Assembly: GCA_020744425.1 (NCBI GenBank)
Contig: JAGMUV010000005.1
Coordinates: 2,480,001 to 2,544,000 of the forward strand
DNA from: Dactylonectria macrodidyma
Lineage: Eukaryota > Ascomycota > Sordariomycetes > Hypocreales > Nectriaceae
DNA length: 64,000 bases
Direction of reading: 5' to 3'
The translations under genes and the position numbers were made by a program. Shown here piece by piece: positions 1 through 10,627 of the stretch. The stretch's first letter is position 1. Each line of letters opens with the position of its first letter. The notes under the pieces were generated by a model. That model was not told the DNA's origin, did not search any database, and saw only the letters and a list, made by a program, of their open reading frames with translations.

Positions 1-417
1 GCCTGTCATTCGCATCTAGCGACCTGGGGAGGACGGTGAAACGTCCATGGTCTAACGAGGAATTGGTGGATGCGGCCTGGAAATGCCACCCCAACTCCTA
101 TTGCTAGCTCTTGTATCTTCCCCGACGAGATTCTTAGACCTGTAATTCGCATCGCGCAAGGCTGGGATTTATTTATCATTAATTCCAAGTGTATCCCATC
201 CTCTACCGTACCAATTTCGTGTCCATGGGTAGGAGAATAATATTTCGAAACGCTCTCAATTGGCCTCTGGCCACCACTTGCCTCACCTTTGTTTCCATGC
301 AAAGAACAAATGGGACTGACGGCGGGTAGTGCTGAGATAGTATTTTAGAATTGAAGTCTCAAACCAAAAGCCATCGCCATCTCAATCTTGAGCTCAAGCA
401 ATCCCTAACCATAACCA
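1..417. other. Left-edge intergenic stretch, nothing supported
   Basis: A 98-codon minus-strand open frame runs through most of this stretch, but it shows no recognisable domain and no splice-linked extension. I see no RNA gene or repeat. It could hold the start of a gene that leaves the window to the left, which cannot be judged here. Confidence 0.4.
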
Positions 418-1660
418 CTAGAGAGGAACCTCCTCGCCCCTGTCAATAGCAGCCCAGGCCTCAGTCAAGAATTCTTCAGGCTGGGTAAACTTGTAGTCTG
501 GCAGTAACTTGTTCCACGCATCGGAGACGTCAAAGTTGCCAGCCGAGTATCCCAACAAGAGGCCAGACACCGCCATGCCAGCAAACGCCTCGCGGGATTC
601 AAGAGGAATGGACTGGTGAGTGACCGACGGCACCCACGAAGATTTGATCACTCCAGCTTTGAGGTCTTCCGTCTTGAGCTTTTCCACTGCAAAGGGTTCG
701 CCTTGATTGGCGGTCAGTATCAGACAGTTGAGCGAGCATGGCATGACGTACCGCGAATCTTTTCACCGAGCGCAATTAGTTCACTAATGGTGACTTGTGC
801 GCCTCTTATGCCACCAAAAATAGGCCACTCTCCCTCGTACTCAATAGCTAGGGCCACGACTTTACCCGTGTCCTTAGCCGTAGTGAGAGTGATGATGTCG
901 CCTTCGCCGCCCTCTCGAACGAGGGCTCGTCGCTGATGGAAGTTGACGAGGGTTTCGAAGAGATCAACATGCTTGGACGACCTGAATGGGTAGGTCATGT
1001 AGTTGGTGAACAGCCCGGGCTGGAAGAAGGTATACTCGAGGACCTGTACCATCGCTTTAGTAGAGTATCGGGCAGGTTTTATGAAGAAGAGCCTTACCTT
1101 TTTCTCCTTGTTAATCTCGGCGAGGTACTCGCGGGCTTCCTGCTTGTAGCTGTACCAAGGCATATACGCGAAGCCGAAACTGCAGAGACGTCAGAGGTAA
1201 GTTCATGGCCGAAGACAGGGAAATTACTCACGTCGCCCATTCGCTCGGGGCAAAGCGCCTCACGCCAGCCTGCACCGCAGCGTCAATCAGGTTGCGCTGC
1301 GTCGCGGCGGCCGAATTGTCCATGAAAGACAGCACAGTCTCCACGCCATCGAGAATATTGGCCAGCTCCGCGACGTCTTCGTACGTCGTCTTGACCCAGG
1401 TGACTCCCGATGGGAGCTCTCCATTAGGGGCGTCCTATTCGATGGGGTGTCAGTTGACACAGGCTAGGCGATGTTTGAAGCTTTGGGAGGAAACCTTTCG
1501 GGATAAAAGCCGGATCTCGTGCTTGTTCCTGGCTACGAGAGCATGGAGGATCTCTTGGCCGACATCTTGAAAGCTATTAGACTCGGAATCTTGTAAGTGC
1601 AATTGACCGGACATTGTGACACGTACTTCCAGACCCGCCAGCAATTGCAATTTTGACCAT
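418..1660 (-). CDS. NmrA-like / isoflavone-reductase-like NAD(P)-binding protein
   Basis: This is a predicted cytosolic NAD(P)-dependent reductase or redox-sensing regulator of the NmrA-like (atypical short-chain dehydrogenase) family. Six exons join in frame: 1660-1627, 1565-1495, 1434-1232, 1179-1098, 1043-752 and 701-418, giving 321 residues, normal for the family. Joining exons 1 and 2 restores the Rossmann dinucleotide motif GGSGNVG near residues 9-15. A segment VRRFAPSEWATFGFAY fits the family's conserved 'RF.PSEW' region, and a C-terminal part continues to an acidic tail. The start was chosen because only this ATG leads directly into MVKIAIAGG. It is transcribed divergently from the Zn2Cys6 regulator at 2155, with about 490 bases between the starts, so the regulator may control it (inference). 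The substrate cannot be told from sequence. NmrA-type nitrogen regulators and isoflavone/aldehyde reductase-like enzymes share this fold. Confidence 0.85.
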
Positions 1661-2154
1661 TGTCTTTGGTGTGAGAGGTTGTACCGGGAACTAGGAAGGA
1701 TAGTAGAAGAATATTGATAGTATGTTGATGATGGAAATCGAGTTTATTGTCTGCACTCCTGGATAGAATACTAGTAAATGCAGGGAGTCGACCAGACTAC
1801 TTATACATGGAGACTTGCACTGCGAACGATGACATCCTCCGGTTGATCGGACATTTTGGTAGCGACTCGTATAGTTAAGCTTATGGTCCATGGTAACAAT
1901 ACTGATACTACGAGTTAAGAACCGGGATTTGCGCAATGACCAATGAGGCTCACAGAAAAGAAATGGTGGTTCGACCGCCGATGTACCGGCTGGAATGTCA
2001 CAAGGCGGATTACTAATGTGGGTCACCACTCCGTCCGGTCAGACGGCGGTCGAACGAGAGCATCCATCCGATACTCTGCCTACCAACAACCAACCAACCT
2101 TCCCAAGCCGAGTCGCATTTCCCCTCTTGCGGCCTGTCCTCTCGCTCTCCGATA
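1661..2154. promoter_or_regulatory. Divergent promoter region between the NmrA-like gene and the Zn2Cys6 regulator
   Basis: The interval of 494 bases separates two start codons pointing away from each other, so it must contain both promoters. I did not identify a specific operator. A CGG/CCG-containing stretch around 1970-2045 could host a zinc-cluster binding site, but no clear spaced triplet pair was singled out. Confidence 0.5.
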
Positions 2155-4449
2155 ATGCGAGAATCGCAGGTGACGAGTCAAGCATCCTCATTGGTCGAAG
2201 CTCCGGCCGCCAAACGCCGCAAGCTCCGCAAGGGTACGCAGAGTTGCTGGGAGTGCCGCCGGCGTAAAGCCCGCTGTACGTTTGCCGCCGGTGCGGTGGA
2301 AGATGACGTTTGCCAGGGTTGCAGGCGTCGAGGGACTGCCTGTCTAAGCCAGGAGTTTCCTGACCAGCCGCCGATGCCGGGGAGTAATAGGCATATCGTC
2401 GATAGGTTGGATCAGGTCGAGGCGTTGGTTGGGCAGCTCATCAAGGCGGCTAGCAATGACACGGATGGCCCACTAACAAGAAGTCCTGTCCCACGACCTT
2501 CACATGACAGTTTCCCATGCCCTGTCAGCTCAGTAAGGCTATTGTTATTTTTCTTTCCTTTTTTTCTAGGTTTCGGTCTTCATACCCTCGTGCTAATTTT
2601 GAGGTAGAGTAGTAGCGAAGACCTCAGACCAGCCAGCACAACTCTTAATCGGTCCTCAACAGTCGTCCATTCAGAGCAACCTGTAACCGTGCTGGACCAA
2701 CACCATGACATTTGCAAACGCCTTCTCGCCGCTTGGCCGAGCCAGCAAGATCTAAATCTCATCTTAAGTATCCCAGTCGACCTATCGTCCATCATTCACG
2801 CCAAGATATGTTCCCAAACTTCCAACCTCACTGGCCTGGCATTCAGGTCCTCGAAAGCCCTACTACAGCTACCGCCGCCAGGCTCTCATCCCGTCTTGAT
2901 TGCCCGGCAGCTTCTAGTACTAGGCAATTTCCTTCAGGGCACTAAGGCTTCTTCTGCTGCTCTCTTCCAAGGTCTCAGTCGCAGCTGTGAGGAGATCATG
3001 ACTCGTGCTGTTAAGACGGCCCACAGCATGGTGACGTGCAACGACGAGCTCGTCGCTTCAGTTGAGGGTATCGAGTGCATCATGCTGGAAGGCCTGTACG
3101 AGAACTACTCAGGTGACCTTCGCCGGTCGTGGCTTGCTGCACGCCGAGCCATCATGATTGCGCAGATGCTGGGTCTGAATCGGGGTGTCAAGCCGACGTC
3201 GCTAACCGGAGTAGAGTGCAAACCGGACCACATGTGGTTCCGTCTTATCCAATTCGACCGATACCTCTCTTTGATGCTTGGATTTCCACAGAGTTCCCTC
3301 GAAGATCGTTTCGCGAGTCCCGAGGTTCTTGAGTCTTGCGACATGCCTGAACGCATGCAGCGTCTGACTTGCGTCGCGGCTGGCCGTATCTTGCAAAGAT
3401 CTTCAGCCGAACTGTACGATACTGCCGCAACGAAAACCATCGATAAAATGCTACGGGATGCTTCGTCGGTAATGCCGGCTCAGTGGTGGGTGGCCCCCAT
3501 GCTGTCCACTTGTCGTGGCCCTGAGGAAACGATTCGCGAAACACTACGCTTGAACGACCAATTTGTGCACTATCACCTGCTTTTACAACTCCACCTTCCA
3601 TGTCTATTACAGCTAGATTCTGCACACGAATACGGGTACAACAGAATGACAGCTGTGACGGCGAGCCGCGAGATCCTGTCGAGATTCTTATCATTTCACC
3701 CCTTCCGTTCTGCCGATCACGATTGTCCAGGAGTAGACATACTCGTCTTTGTCTCCAGCGCCGCATTATGTCTAGCACACATCAACGATCGAACTCGGCG
3801 TGGAAATGACGAGCATGGGTTTCATTTCCTGGCACATCAGCGACTCAGTGACCGCGGTATCCTAGAGAGCGTTCTAGACCGCATGCAACAAAATGCCCAC
3901 ACGAACAACGCCGCCATGGCCACCAAAGTGTCTGACCTTCTTGAACATTTGTTGCCGATAGAGGAGGACGTGGTAGCAGGCGGTGTTTACACGGCTTTTT
4001 TTTTCCCGAGATTGCCAGAGGAAGAGGACCTTGGTTGCAAGGTGAAAGTCATCGACGATGGTGACGACTTGAGCGTCTATCTTCCTTATTTCCCGGTCCT
4101 CAAGATCAAGCGACAACAGTACCGGACAGATACTTCACAAATAATCTCCACTGAGGAGTGTGCCTCCCTGCCCAGCTACTCAATAGAAGCCCGCGCCGCT
4201 CAAAGACTGAGGGGGGAGCATCCTAAGGCAACAACCAGCGGAGACGAGCCGAACCTCACACCAACAACAAATACAACATGGCAAAACATGCCATTGCCAC
4301 AGCCTACAACACTCGTCAATACCAGCAACCTCGGTAATTTCGATGATTCGGAAGCCATGGGCGAGATCTGGTTTCATCAGGATGAAGACAACTCATTTAT
4401 CGATAGCCTTTTCTATAGAAACACGGGGTTAGAGGCACTAGATGTCTAA
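2155..4449 (+). CDS. Zn2Cys6 (zinc-cluster) transcription factor with fungal-specific TF domain
   Basis: This is a nuclear DNA-binding regulator. Two exons, 2155-2532 and 2608-4449, join in phase 0 across a 75-base intron (gtaagg...tag) to give 739 residues. The zinc cluster is complete: Cys31, Cys34, Cys41, Cys53, Cys56 and Cys63 (CX2CX6CX11CX2CX6C), preceded by a basic run. A short leucine-rich heptad segment near residues 82-98 fits a dimerisation linker. The middle region (about 220-480) carries the usual fungal transcription-factor homology, with an SWLAARRAIMIAQMLGLNRG-like segment. The C-terminus is polar and acidic, as expected for an activation region. The start is the first ATG before the basic region. 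It lies head-to-head with the NmrA-like reductase, a common arrangement for pathway-specific regulators and their targets (inference). The target pathway is unknown. Confidence 0.9.
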
Positions 4450-5056
4450 GGTCCCGGAGCGAGAAACATAGGAATACATGACTCTTGCGGGTATTGCTGC
4501 CCAACACAAACGGAGTAGAGTGTCTCTAGCCTGTGATTAGCAGAATCAACGAATAGAAAATACATTTACACTTTTTGAAACGCCCTACGCCGTAGCGTAC
4601 CCCAATGTCTTCATGTCACTCTGGGTGCTTCCTTTAGCAACCACCACCTTACCCCACGCGAATGAAAACAGTAGAATAGCCCCGCACACACACTCAGTCC
4701 TGAATTGTAACTAAGGGAACAGGCTGAACGCTATGGGGCACGTCGGTCGCCTTGTCTGCCTTAGCGGCCTGCATCTATTGCTAAGGCTGCCCGCTACATT
4801 AAGGGCGAGTCATTGTTGGCACAAAGTCAAAACTCGGGAACGGTTAGTCTATGTCCCACTCCCTTCCTGAAAACCAGTGAACACTGCCCCCACACTGCCA
4901 CCACACTGCCCCACCACATCATGCGTCCTCGTGTACTTATATGTTATGCCTCACGCCAAGCCTTCTTCATTTCCGGTGCAGCATCTCTCTCTTCTAGCAA
5001 AGGACATTTCAACTTCTATGCCGCTAAACTAGAGCAATAATACCTCTTCAGCAGTC
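4450..5056. other. Intergenic region upstream of the NLR gene; contains repeat copy A
   Basis: The 607 bases between the Zn2Cys6 stop and the NLR start hold the first copy of a diverged repeat (4490-4780, listed separately). The rest is probably NLR promoter and leader. The 4880-4920 part has short C-rich repeats of the type cacactgcc. An in-frame open stretch just before 5057 is not needed for the NLR N-terminus. Confidence 0.5.
4490..4780 (+). repeat. Diverged direct repeat, copy A (5' of NLR gene)
   Basis: It shares ordered blocks with copy B at 9165-9370: ttgctgcccaaca, cctgtgattag, a block around accaccacct, cagtagaatag, and ggtcgcc...tgtctgcctt...cctgcat at the end. Copy A is longer by internal insertions. 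In the alignable blocks I compared, differences are mostly transitions, about ten against one transversion. No terminal inverted repeats or coding capacity is visible. Confidence 0.75.
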
Positions 5057-8000
5057 ATGGGAGATCCCCTCAGCATTACCGCGAGCATCGTGGCGGTCCT
5101 TCAACTCACCGGCACTGTTGTCACGTACCTGAACGACGTCAAGGAGGCCTCTAAAGACCGCAATCAGATACTTCTCGAAATCAGTAATACCAGAGGGCTG
5201 CTGCTTAGCTTGAAGGATCTTGCCGAAAGGCCGTCATTCGACCATACTTGGGATACCGCATTGAGCAAACTCGCCATTCCCAACGGCCCTCTGGGACAGT
5301 TCAAGTCGGCTTTGGATCAACTCGCAAGGAAAATGGCCCCCGTTACAAGAACAAGAACTGTAGGTAGGGCGTTATGTTGGCCATTCCAAAAGAGAGAGGT
5401 AGAAGAGACTCTCCAGACAATAGAGAGACTGAAGTCTCTGATAATGCTTGGTCTCCAGAGGGACTATACGTCAGTGGAATATTCCTTCGATGCTGCTGAG
5501 TTTTCTTAATCTAATCCCTACATTAGCCGGCTATCAGAGTCTATTCATGAAGACTTGCGCGACGTTGCCAGAGGGGTAAATGATCTACAGAGCCGCGCCG
5601 CAGCTGATCAACGTATGAAACTTATCGCGTGGCTGTCTCCATTGAATTTCTGGCCGAAACAGGCAGATGTTTTCAGCAAGAGGCTAGAGCGGACAGGCGA
5701 GTGGCTCTTGGAATGCGGTGAGTTCAAGACTTGGCTTAACGGAACGGGGCAAACTCTATGGTGCCATGGGATACGTATGTGATTATGATGATACCTCTAT
5801 TCTATGGTAATTATAGTATGCTAATTGGGGATTAGCCGGCGTGGGAAAGACGATCCTTGCGTAAGACCATATCGCAGTGAAGAGTAAAGAAAAATGGACA
5901 GCTGACTTTGACATTTTTAACTAGCTCTATGGTCATCGACTTGCTTCAACATACATTCAAGCCGGAAGAAGCGGGCGTCGCCTTTATATACTGCGACTAC
6001 AAGTCAGGAAGGCAGCATACGTCGATAAATTTCATTTCGAGCCTAGTGCAACAGCTTGTCCAACGTCAATCTGAAGTCTCCCAAAGCGTCAAGGACTTCT
6101 ATGCGAAGGCTATGTCGAGACATACTCGGCCGACCCTTGTGGATTACTCCAATCTTCTCCACTTGGAGATTGGTCGACTTCCAAAAACATTCATTGTCGT
6201 CGATGCTTTGGATGAGTACGTCGAAAAGGATGGCTCCAGAAGCATCCTTCTCCAACAGTTTAGACTTTTGCGTCACAAGGTCAATCTCTTGGTTACTTCG
6301 CGGCATGCTTCCGTCGCTGAGGGCGACTTTGAAGTTGACGCTACATTGAGGATTCGTGCCAATGACGAAGATATCGAGCGATACCTCAGATTCCAAATTC
6401 ACCATAACCGCAACCTAGCTACCTGCGTCCAGAAATTTCCAGAGCTTGAAGATGACATGGTAACCAGTATTTCCACAAGTGCCCACGGAATGTGAGTGCT
6501 CATAACCACCGATTCCCGACATAGCGAGCGTACGATCTAACCTTGAAGCTAGGTTCCTCATCGCTCGGTTGCATATTGACTCGCTACTGGCAAAACGAAA
6601 TCGCCGCGCTCTTCTTTTCGCGCTCAAGAACTTGCCGACAGAGATCTCGAGCACTTATGACGAAGCAATGCAAAGAATTGAGAATCAGGATGAGGGAGAC
6701 CGCGAATTAGCCGTTCAAGTCCTAGCTTGGATAAGCCATGCGGTCCGCCCCCTTACTGTCCGAGAACTCCAACACGCCCTGGCGGTCCAGCCAGGCGACC
6801 TCGACATGGACGAAGACGATCTAGTATATGCTGAAACACTAGTCGCTGTTTGTGCTGGCTTAGTCTCTGTCGACCAACAAAGTGGCACCGTTCGGTTCGT
6901 TCACTATACGACCGAACAATATTTCGAGCGAAGACGAAGGGAGTTATTCCTAAATTTCCACAGAACAGCAACGGCAAGGTGCATTACGTACCTCTCATTC
7001 GACGTCTTCTCCCGCGATTCATGTCACAGTGATAAGGAGCTTGCGGCTCGACTGGAAAAGTATCCATTGCTGTCATATGCAGTTCAGAGCTGGGCGGATC
7101 ACGCACTCACATGCAGAGACCAAGATATCAACGAACAGATTCAGCAATTTCTTATGAACCAAGCACTTGTTTCGAATTCTCTCCAGGTTATTCAGTACTT
7201 GGAGACTGGGTCGGAGGGTGAAGTACACAAATTCGCCGGCTGTTCAGCGCTGCAAGTTGCTACGTACTTCAAGCAGTTCGAGGTTGTGAAGTCTTTACTG
7301 GAGCTTGGTGACAATATAATGACAGAAACTACCTCGGGGTGGACACCGTTGCATACAGCAGCAACTGTTGGGGAATTGTCCATTACTCAGCTGCTCATAG
7401 AGCATGGAGCCAATATTACAGCTGAAAGTCAAGCTGGGTGGACCGCGTTACACGCGGCTGCCGGAAATGGGCATGAGGTGATTTCCAGGCTTCTGCTGCG
7501 CAACGGTGCGGACGCAACTGTACAGGATGATATTGGATGGAGACCGATGCATGTGGCAGCCCTTGAAGGCCATCAAGATGTCGTAAAGTTACTACTACAA
7601 ACAGGAGCCGACGCGAATATTCAAGACAACGAAGGAAAGACAGCGCTTCACCTATCTGCGCTCATGGGCAGGGCGGACGTGGTGAAGAGCCTCATAGAGG
7701 AAGGGGCAAGCGCTAATTTACAGTGTAGAAAAGGCTGGACAGCCTTACATTGGGCAAGCTGTAGCGAAGAGAAAGAGACTGCTCTTGTTCTTCTCAAACA
7801 CGATGTCGACGCCGGGGTGCAGGCACACAATGGGATAACTGCCCTGCAGCTAGCGGCCATTCAAGGACACAATGAAATAATTGGGATGCTTATCTCACAC
7901 GGCGCGGATCTGGCAGCCCAGGATCGAAGTGGATGGACTGTATTGCATTACGCTGCGTGGGCCGGACAAGTCAACGTTCTTCCGATACTGATGACCGACC

Positions 8001-8965
8001 TTATACTCACGACGCAAGATAATAAGGACTTCACAGCGCTTCATTGGGCGGCTATGGAGAACCGTACCGAAATTGTCGGATTATTAGCAGAACACGATCT
8101 CCTTGTTGATATGAGGGGCTTTGGTGATCTGACAGCGTTGCACCTTGCAGCTTTCCAAGGGCATGAAATTACAGTTAAGGAGCTGCTACGAAAGGGTGCA
8201 GGCATTATGACAAGAGATGAAAGAGGATGGACAGCCCTACATTGGGCCGCGTTCGGTGAGTGTAGAAGCACGATAGACCTGCTGCTGGAGAAGGGAGCAG
8301 ACCTAGAAACAGTCGACCACAGTGGTCTAACAGCTCTCCACGTGGCGGCTTTGCATAAGACGCGGGCCTACAAAGGAAGTTGTAGCATTGCAGTATTGGT
8401 TTCTGAGACTATTGCAGGGAAGCACTCCATGTTTGCAAGGCTACACGAATTTGTAGGGGAATTATACTCTGCCGCCGCCAGGAGGCTGGGGGGGTTAGGG
8501 GCATTTCAGATGGGCCATAACGACGACGAGGCTGCTGAGGAGACGGACTCGGAGCAGGGAGAGAATGACACTGATACGTCCTCACCATTGTGCAACGCCA
8601 AGTCACCGAGGCGAAGGCTTCACGATGAATGCGAACCCGTCATCCGACTGTTGCTAGAAAAAGGGGCAAACAAAGAGGCTAAGTTCTCTAACGGCATGAC
8701 GACCTTACTCGGCGCGGCTGCCGAAGGCAACGAGACGCTTGTACGGTTGCTTGTTCAAGAGGGAGCGGACATAAACGCGATGGACGACGACGGGGCAACG
8801 GCGCTGTTTAGAGCATCATACTACGGCCACCTAGCCATAGTGAAATTCCTGGTAGAGAAGGGTACTGACTTCTTCATCCGGGACAAATTTGGAAGGACTG
8901 CGTCTGATGTTGCTACAGAAAATGGATTTGATATCGTAGCCGTTCTGAAAAGGGGGCCGCACTAA
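5057..8965 (+). CDS. NLR-type STAND protein: Helo-like N-terminus, NACHT-type P-loop NTPase, ankyrin repeats
   Basis: This is a putative fungal innate-immunity or allorecognition receptor. Five exons (5057-5469, 5527-5774, 5836-5860, 5925-6491, 6553-8965) join in frame to 1221 residues. Residues 1-140, starting MGDPLSITASIVAVLQ, match the fungal STAND N-terminal (Helo-like) domain. A Walker A motif GIPGVGKT (219-226) forms only across a 25-base micro-exon. A Walker B-like segment FIVVDALDEY lies near 316-325, followed by LLVTSRH. A winged-helix-like region (about 470-545) ends in FVHYTTEQYF. From about 640 to the C-terminus there are roughly 15 ankyrin units of the GWTALHWAA type. Unit 12 is split by an acidic insertion of about 90 residues. 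All introns are GT-AG and frames close exactly, so the gene looks intact. It is followed by a HET relic and preceded by repeat copy A. The ligand and downstream effector are unknown. Confidence 0.9.
5836..5860 (+). other. 25-base micro-exon encoding the Walker A motif of the NLR
   Basis: The exon is flanked by a 61-base intron ending attag and a 64-base intron starting gtaagacc. It contributes phase 1 to phase 2 sequence, completing GIPGVGKT and continuing ILAS. Skipping it would shift the frame and remove the P-loop. Confidence 0.8.
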
Positions 8966-9640
8966 TATCCGAGTATTGTAAAAAGAAGAAAACACCTGTA
9001 GATCTAACTAGCGCTACTATACTAGGGATCGGTTTCAAAGTGGTATTGAGTTTTATTACCCTAGTGCAGCTTAAATTATCTATATTTATTTTCTCCGAGT
9101 CTATTAAGAGAAATCTTAGAAGTTAGTAAGTTAAAGAAAAAACAAGAGAATTCTACACTCACAGGCATTGCTGCCCAACATAAACAGAGAATAGCGCCCC
9201 AAACCTGTGATTAGTAAATACATTCGAATTTTTTATTGCCCCAGAGGAGCACCCACCACCTAGGACCCCAAACGAATGGAAGCAGTAGAATAGTCCCATA
9301 CACTCTACTATCCAGCATATACAGATTTGCACGTTGGTCGCCGTGTCTGCCTTGGCGACCTGCATTTTTGCGGTGCTGAACGCGAGACATGGTGACTCTT
9401 ATCTAGTGATGACAATCAAGCCCGAGTTAACGATGCACTCCGAGTTTCGACGTTCACTATTTCGTGATACTGAAATCGAATTTCGCTGGCTACATCACGA
9501 CTATTACCGCGAAACCCAGATCACTAGCATTCATGCTTGGCGAGATCTATGGCTAACACCACGCCTCAACAAACAACTTATATCTACCAGTCTTTGAGTG
9601 CAGCGGCCAACGAAATATGAATCCTGTGCCTAGGTTCTGA
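8966..9640. other. Intergenic region between NLR and HET relic; AT-rich part plus repeat copy B
   Basis: The first 200 bases after the NLR stop are strongly A+T-rich with many TpA steps. Copy B of the diverged repeat follows (9165-9370). An 87-codon open frame from 9334 shows no recognisable domain. It may be a leftover of the N-terminal part of the HET gene, but I cannot support that. Confidence 0.5.
9165..9370 (+). repeat. Diverged direct repeat, copy B (5' of HET relic)
   Basis: This is the second copy of the segment found at 4490-4780, in the same orientation. It lies about 270 bases upstream of the first recognisable HET coding sequence, much as copy A lies about 280 bases upstream of the NLR start. 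It shares the end block ggtcgcc...tgtctgcctt...cctgcat. Most differences from copy A are transitions. Confidence 0.75.
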
Positions 9641-10537
9641 CACGGACCCTGACAGCGAGATCCACTGCGTGCTCAACCATGTACCCCTCACAGCTGGCTC
9701 CAACTACGTCGCCCTGTCATATTGTTGGGGCAGTTCCCACAAGACAGCTCACGTCAGAGTCAACGGCCAGGTCACATATGCCACACCTAACTTGGCCAAG
9801 GCTCTGAAAGAACTTCGGCAACGCGGGCACGCAGGAGTATGTGCCGACGCTATCTGCGTCAATCAAGACGACGACGAGGAGTCCAGGGCATTCTAGAGCT
9901 CATTGATGCCGTGGAACAGATGTTGAAATATAATGACAGCCGCAACAAGCGACGCAGCCACGCTTTGCGGCATGTAGTTCGTCATGCCGCCAGGTTGTCG
10001 GACGAGGGTGCTGCTAGAACCCTTGAGGCCGACTTTACGAGATCTAGCCAGGCATTGAAGCATATTCAGGCAAATTTGAGAGACTCTGACTAGCACCCCC
10101 TGGTATTGCTACTCAACTGCGAGTATTGGAGCCGCGTCTGGATCATCCAGGAGCTCTCCATGGCAAATCGGTTTCTTCAGTCATAATCAGCGGCCACAGC
10201 CTACATTCGTGGCTGCGCGTGGAACCCACGCCCTGGTATCTCCCTAGCCTAGATAGTAAAAACGATAAATTTAGCTAGGCATGTCAGTCTGTTTCTGCAA
10301 CTGCAAAAGCTTTGCGAATGGGAATGAGACTGGGGCAAACCGCTGGGGCAAACAGCCGGCGCAAGGGTTGGCTGGTTCACGAAACACTCTAGGCCGCAGG
10401 ATGTGATTGCTATTCTGAGCGGCTGTACCGTTCCCGTCGTCCTGCGCCCAAGGAATGACGGTGAATACATGATCGTGGGGGATAACATCATATGTGTCCT
10501 AATGCATAGAGGCATTCGAAGAAACCAGCTTGACTGA
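9640..10537 (+). pseudogene. Decayed HET-domain (heterokaryon incompatibility) gene
   Basis: Three landmarks of HET-domain proteins occur in order on the plus strand. YVALSYCWGSS is followed about 50 residues on by CADAICVNQDDDEESRA (9645-9896, frame 3). EYWSRVWIIQELSMAN lies at about 10121-10168 in frame 2. A C-terminal type segment, LSGCTVPVVLRP...EYMIVGDNIICVLMHRG, lies at about 10415-10515 in frame 2. The frame shifts after the CVNQ motif, an in-frame stop lies between the second and third blocks, and another follows the WIIQEL block. No intron set I tried restores a continuous frame. An intact N-terminus is also missing. HET genes act in vegetative incompatibility; this copy is probably inactive. 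A heavily mis-split but live gene is the less likely alternative. Confidence 0.8.
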
Positions 10538-10627
10538 TATCAAACTGTGCTAACAGCTAATACACAACTGACTGCATGTGTAACTGTAATCGTGATGAAA
10601 GTAAGAAATTAATGTTTACACATATAT

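Noticed and set aside
6..302. 98-codon minus-strand open frame at the left edge
   Set aside because: It has no recognisable domain, its 3' side is close to the window border, and no partner exon could be identified.
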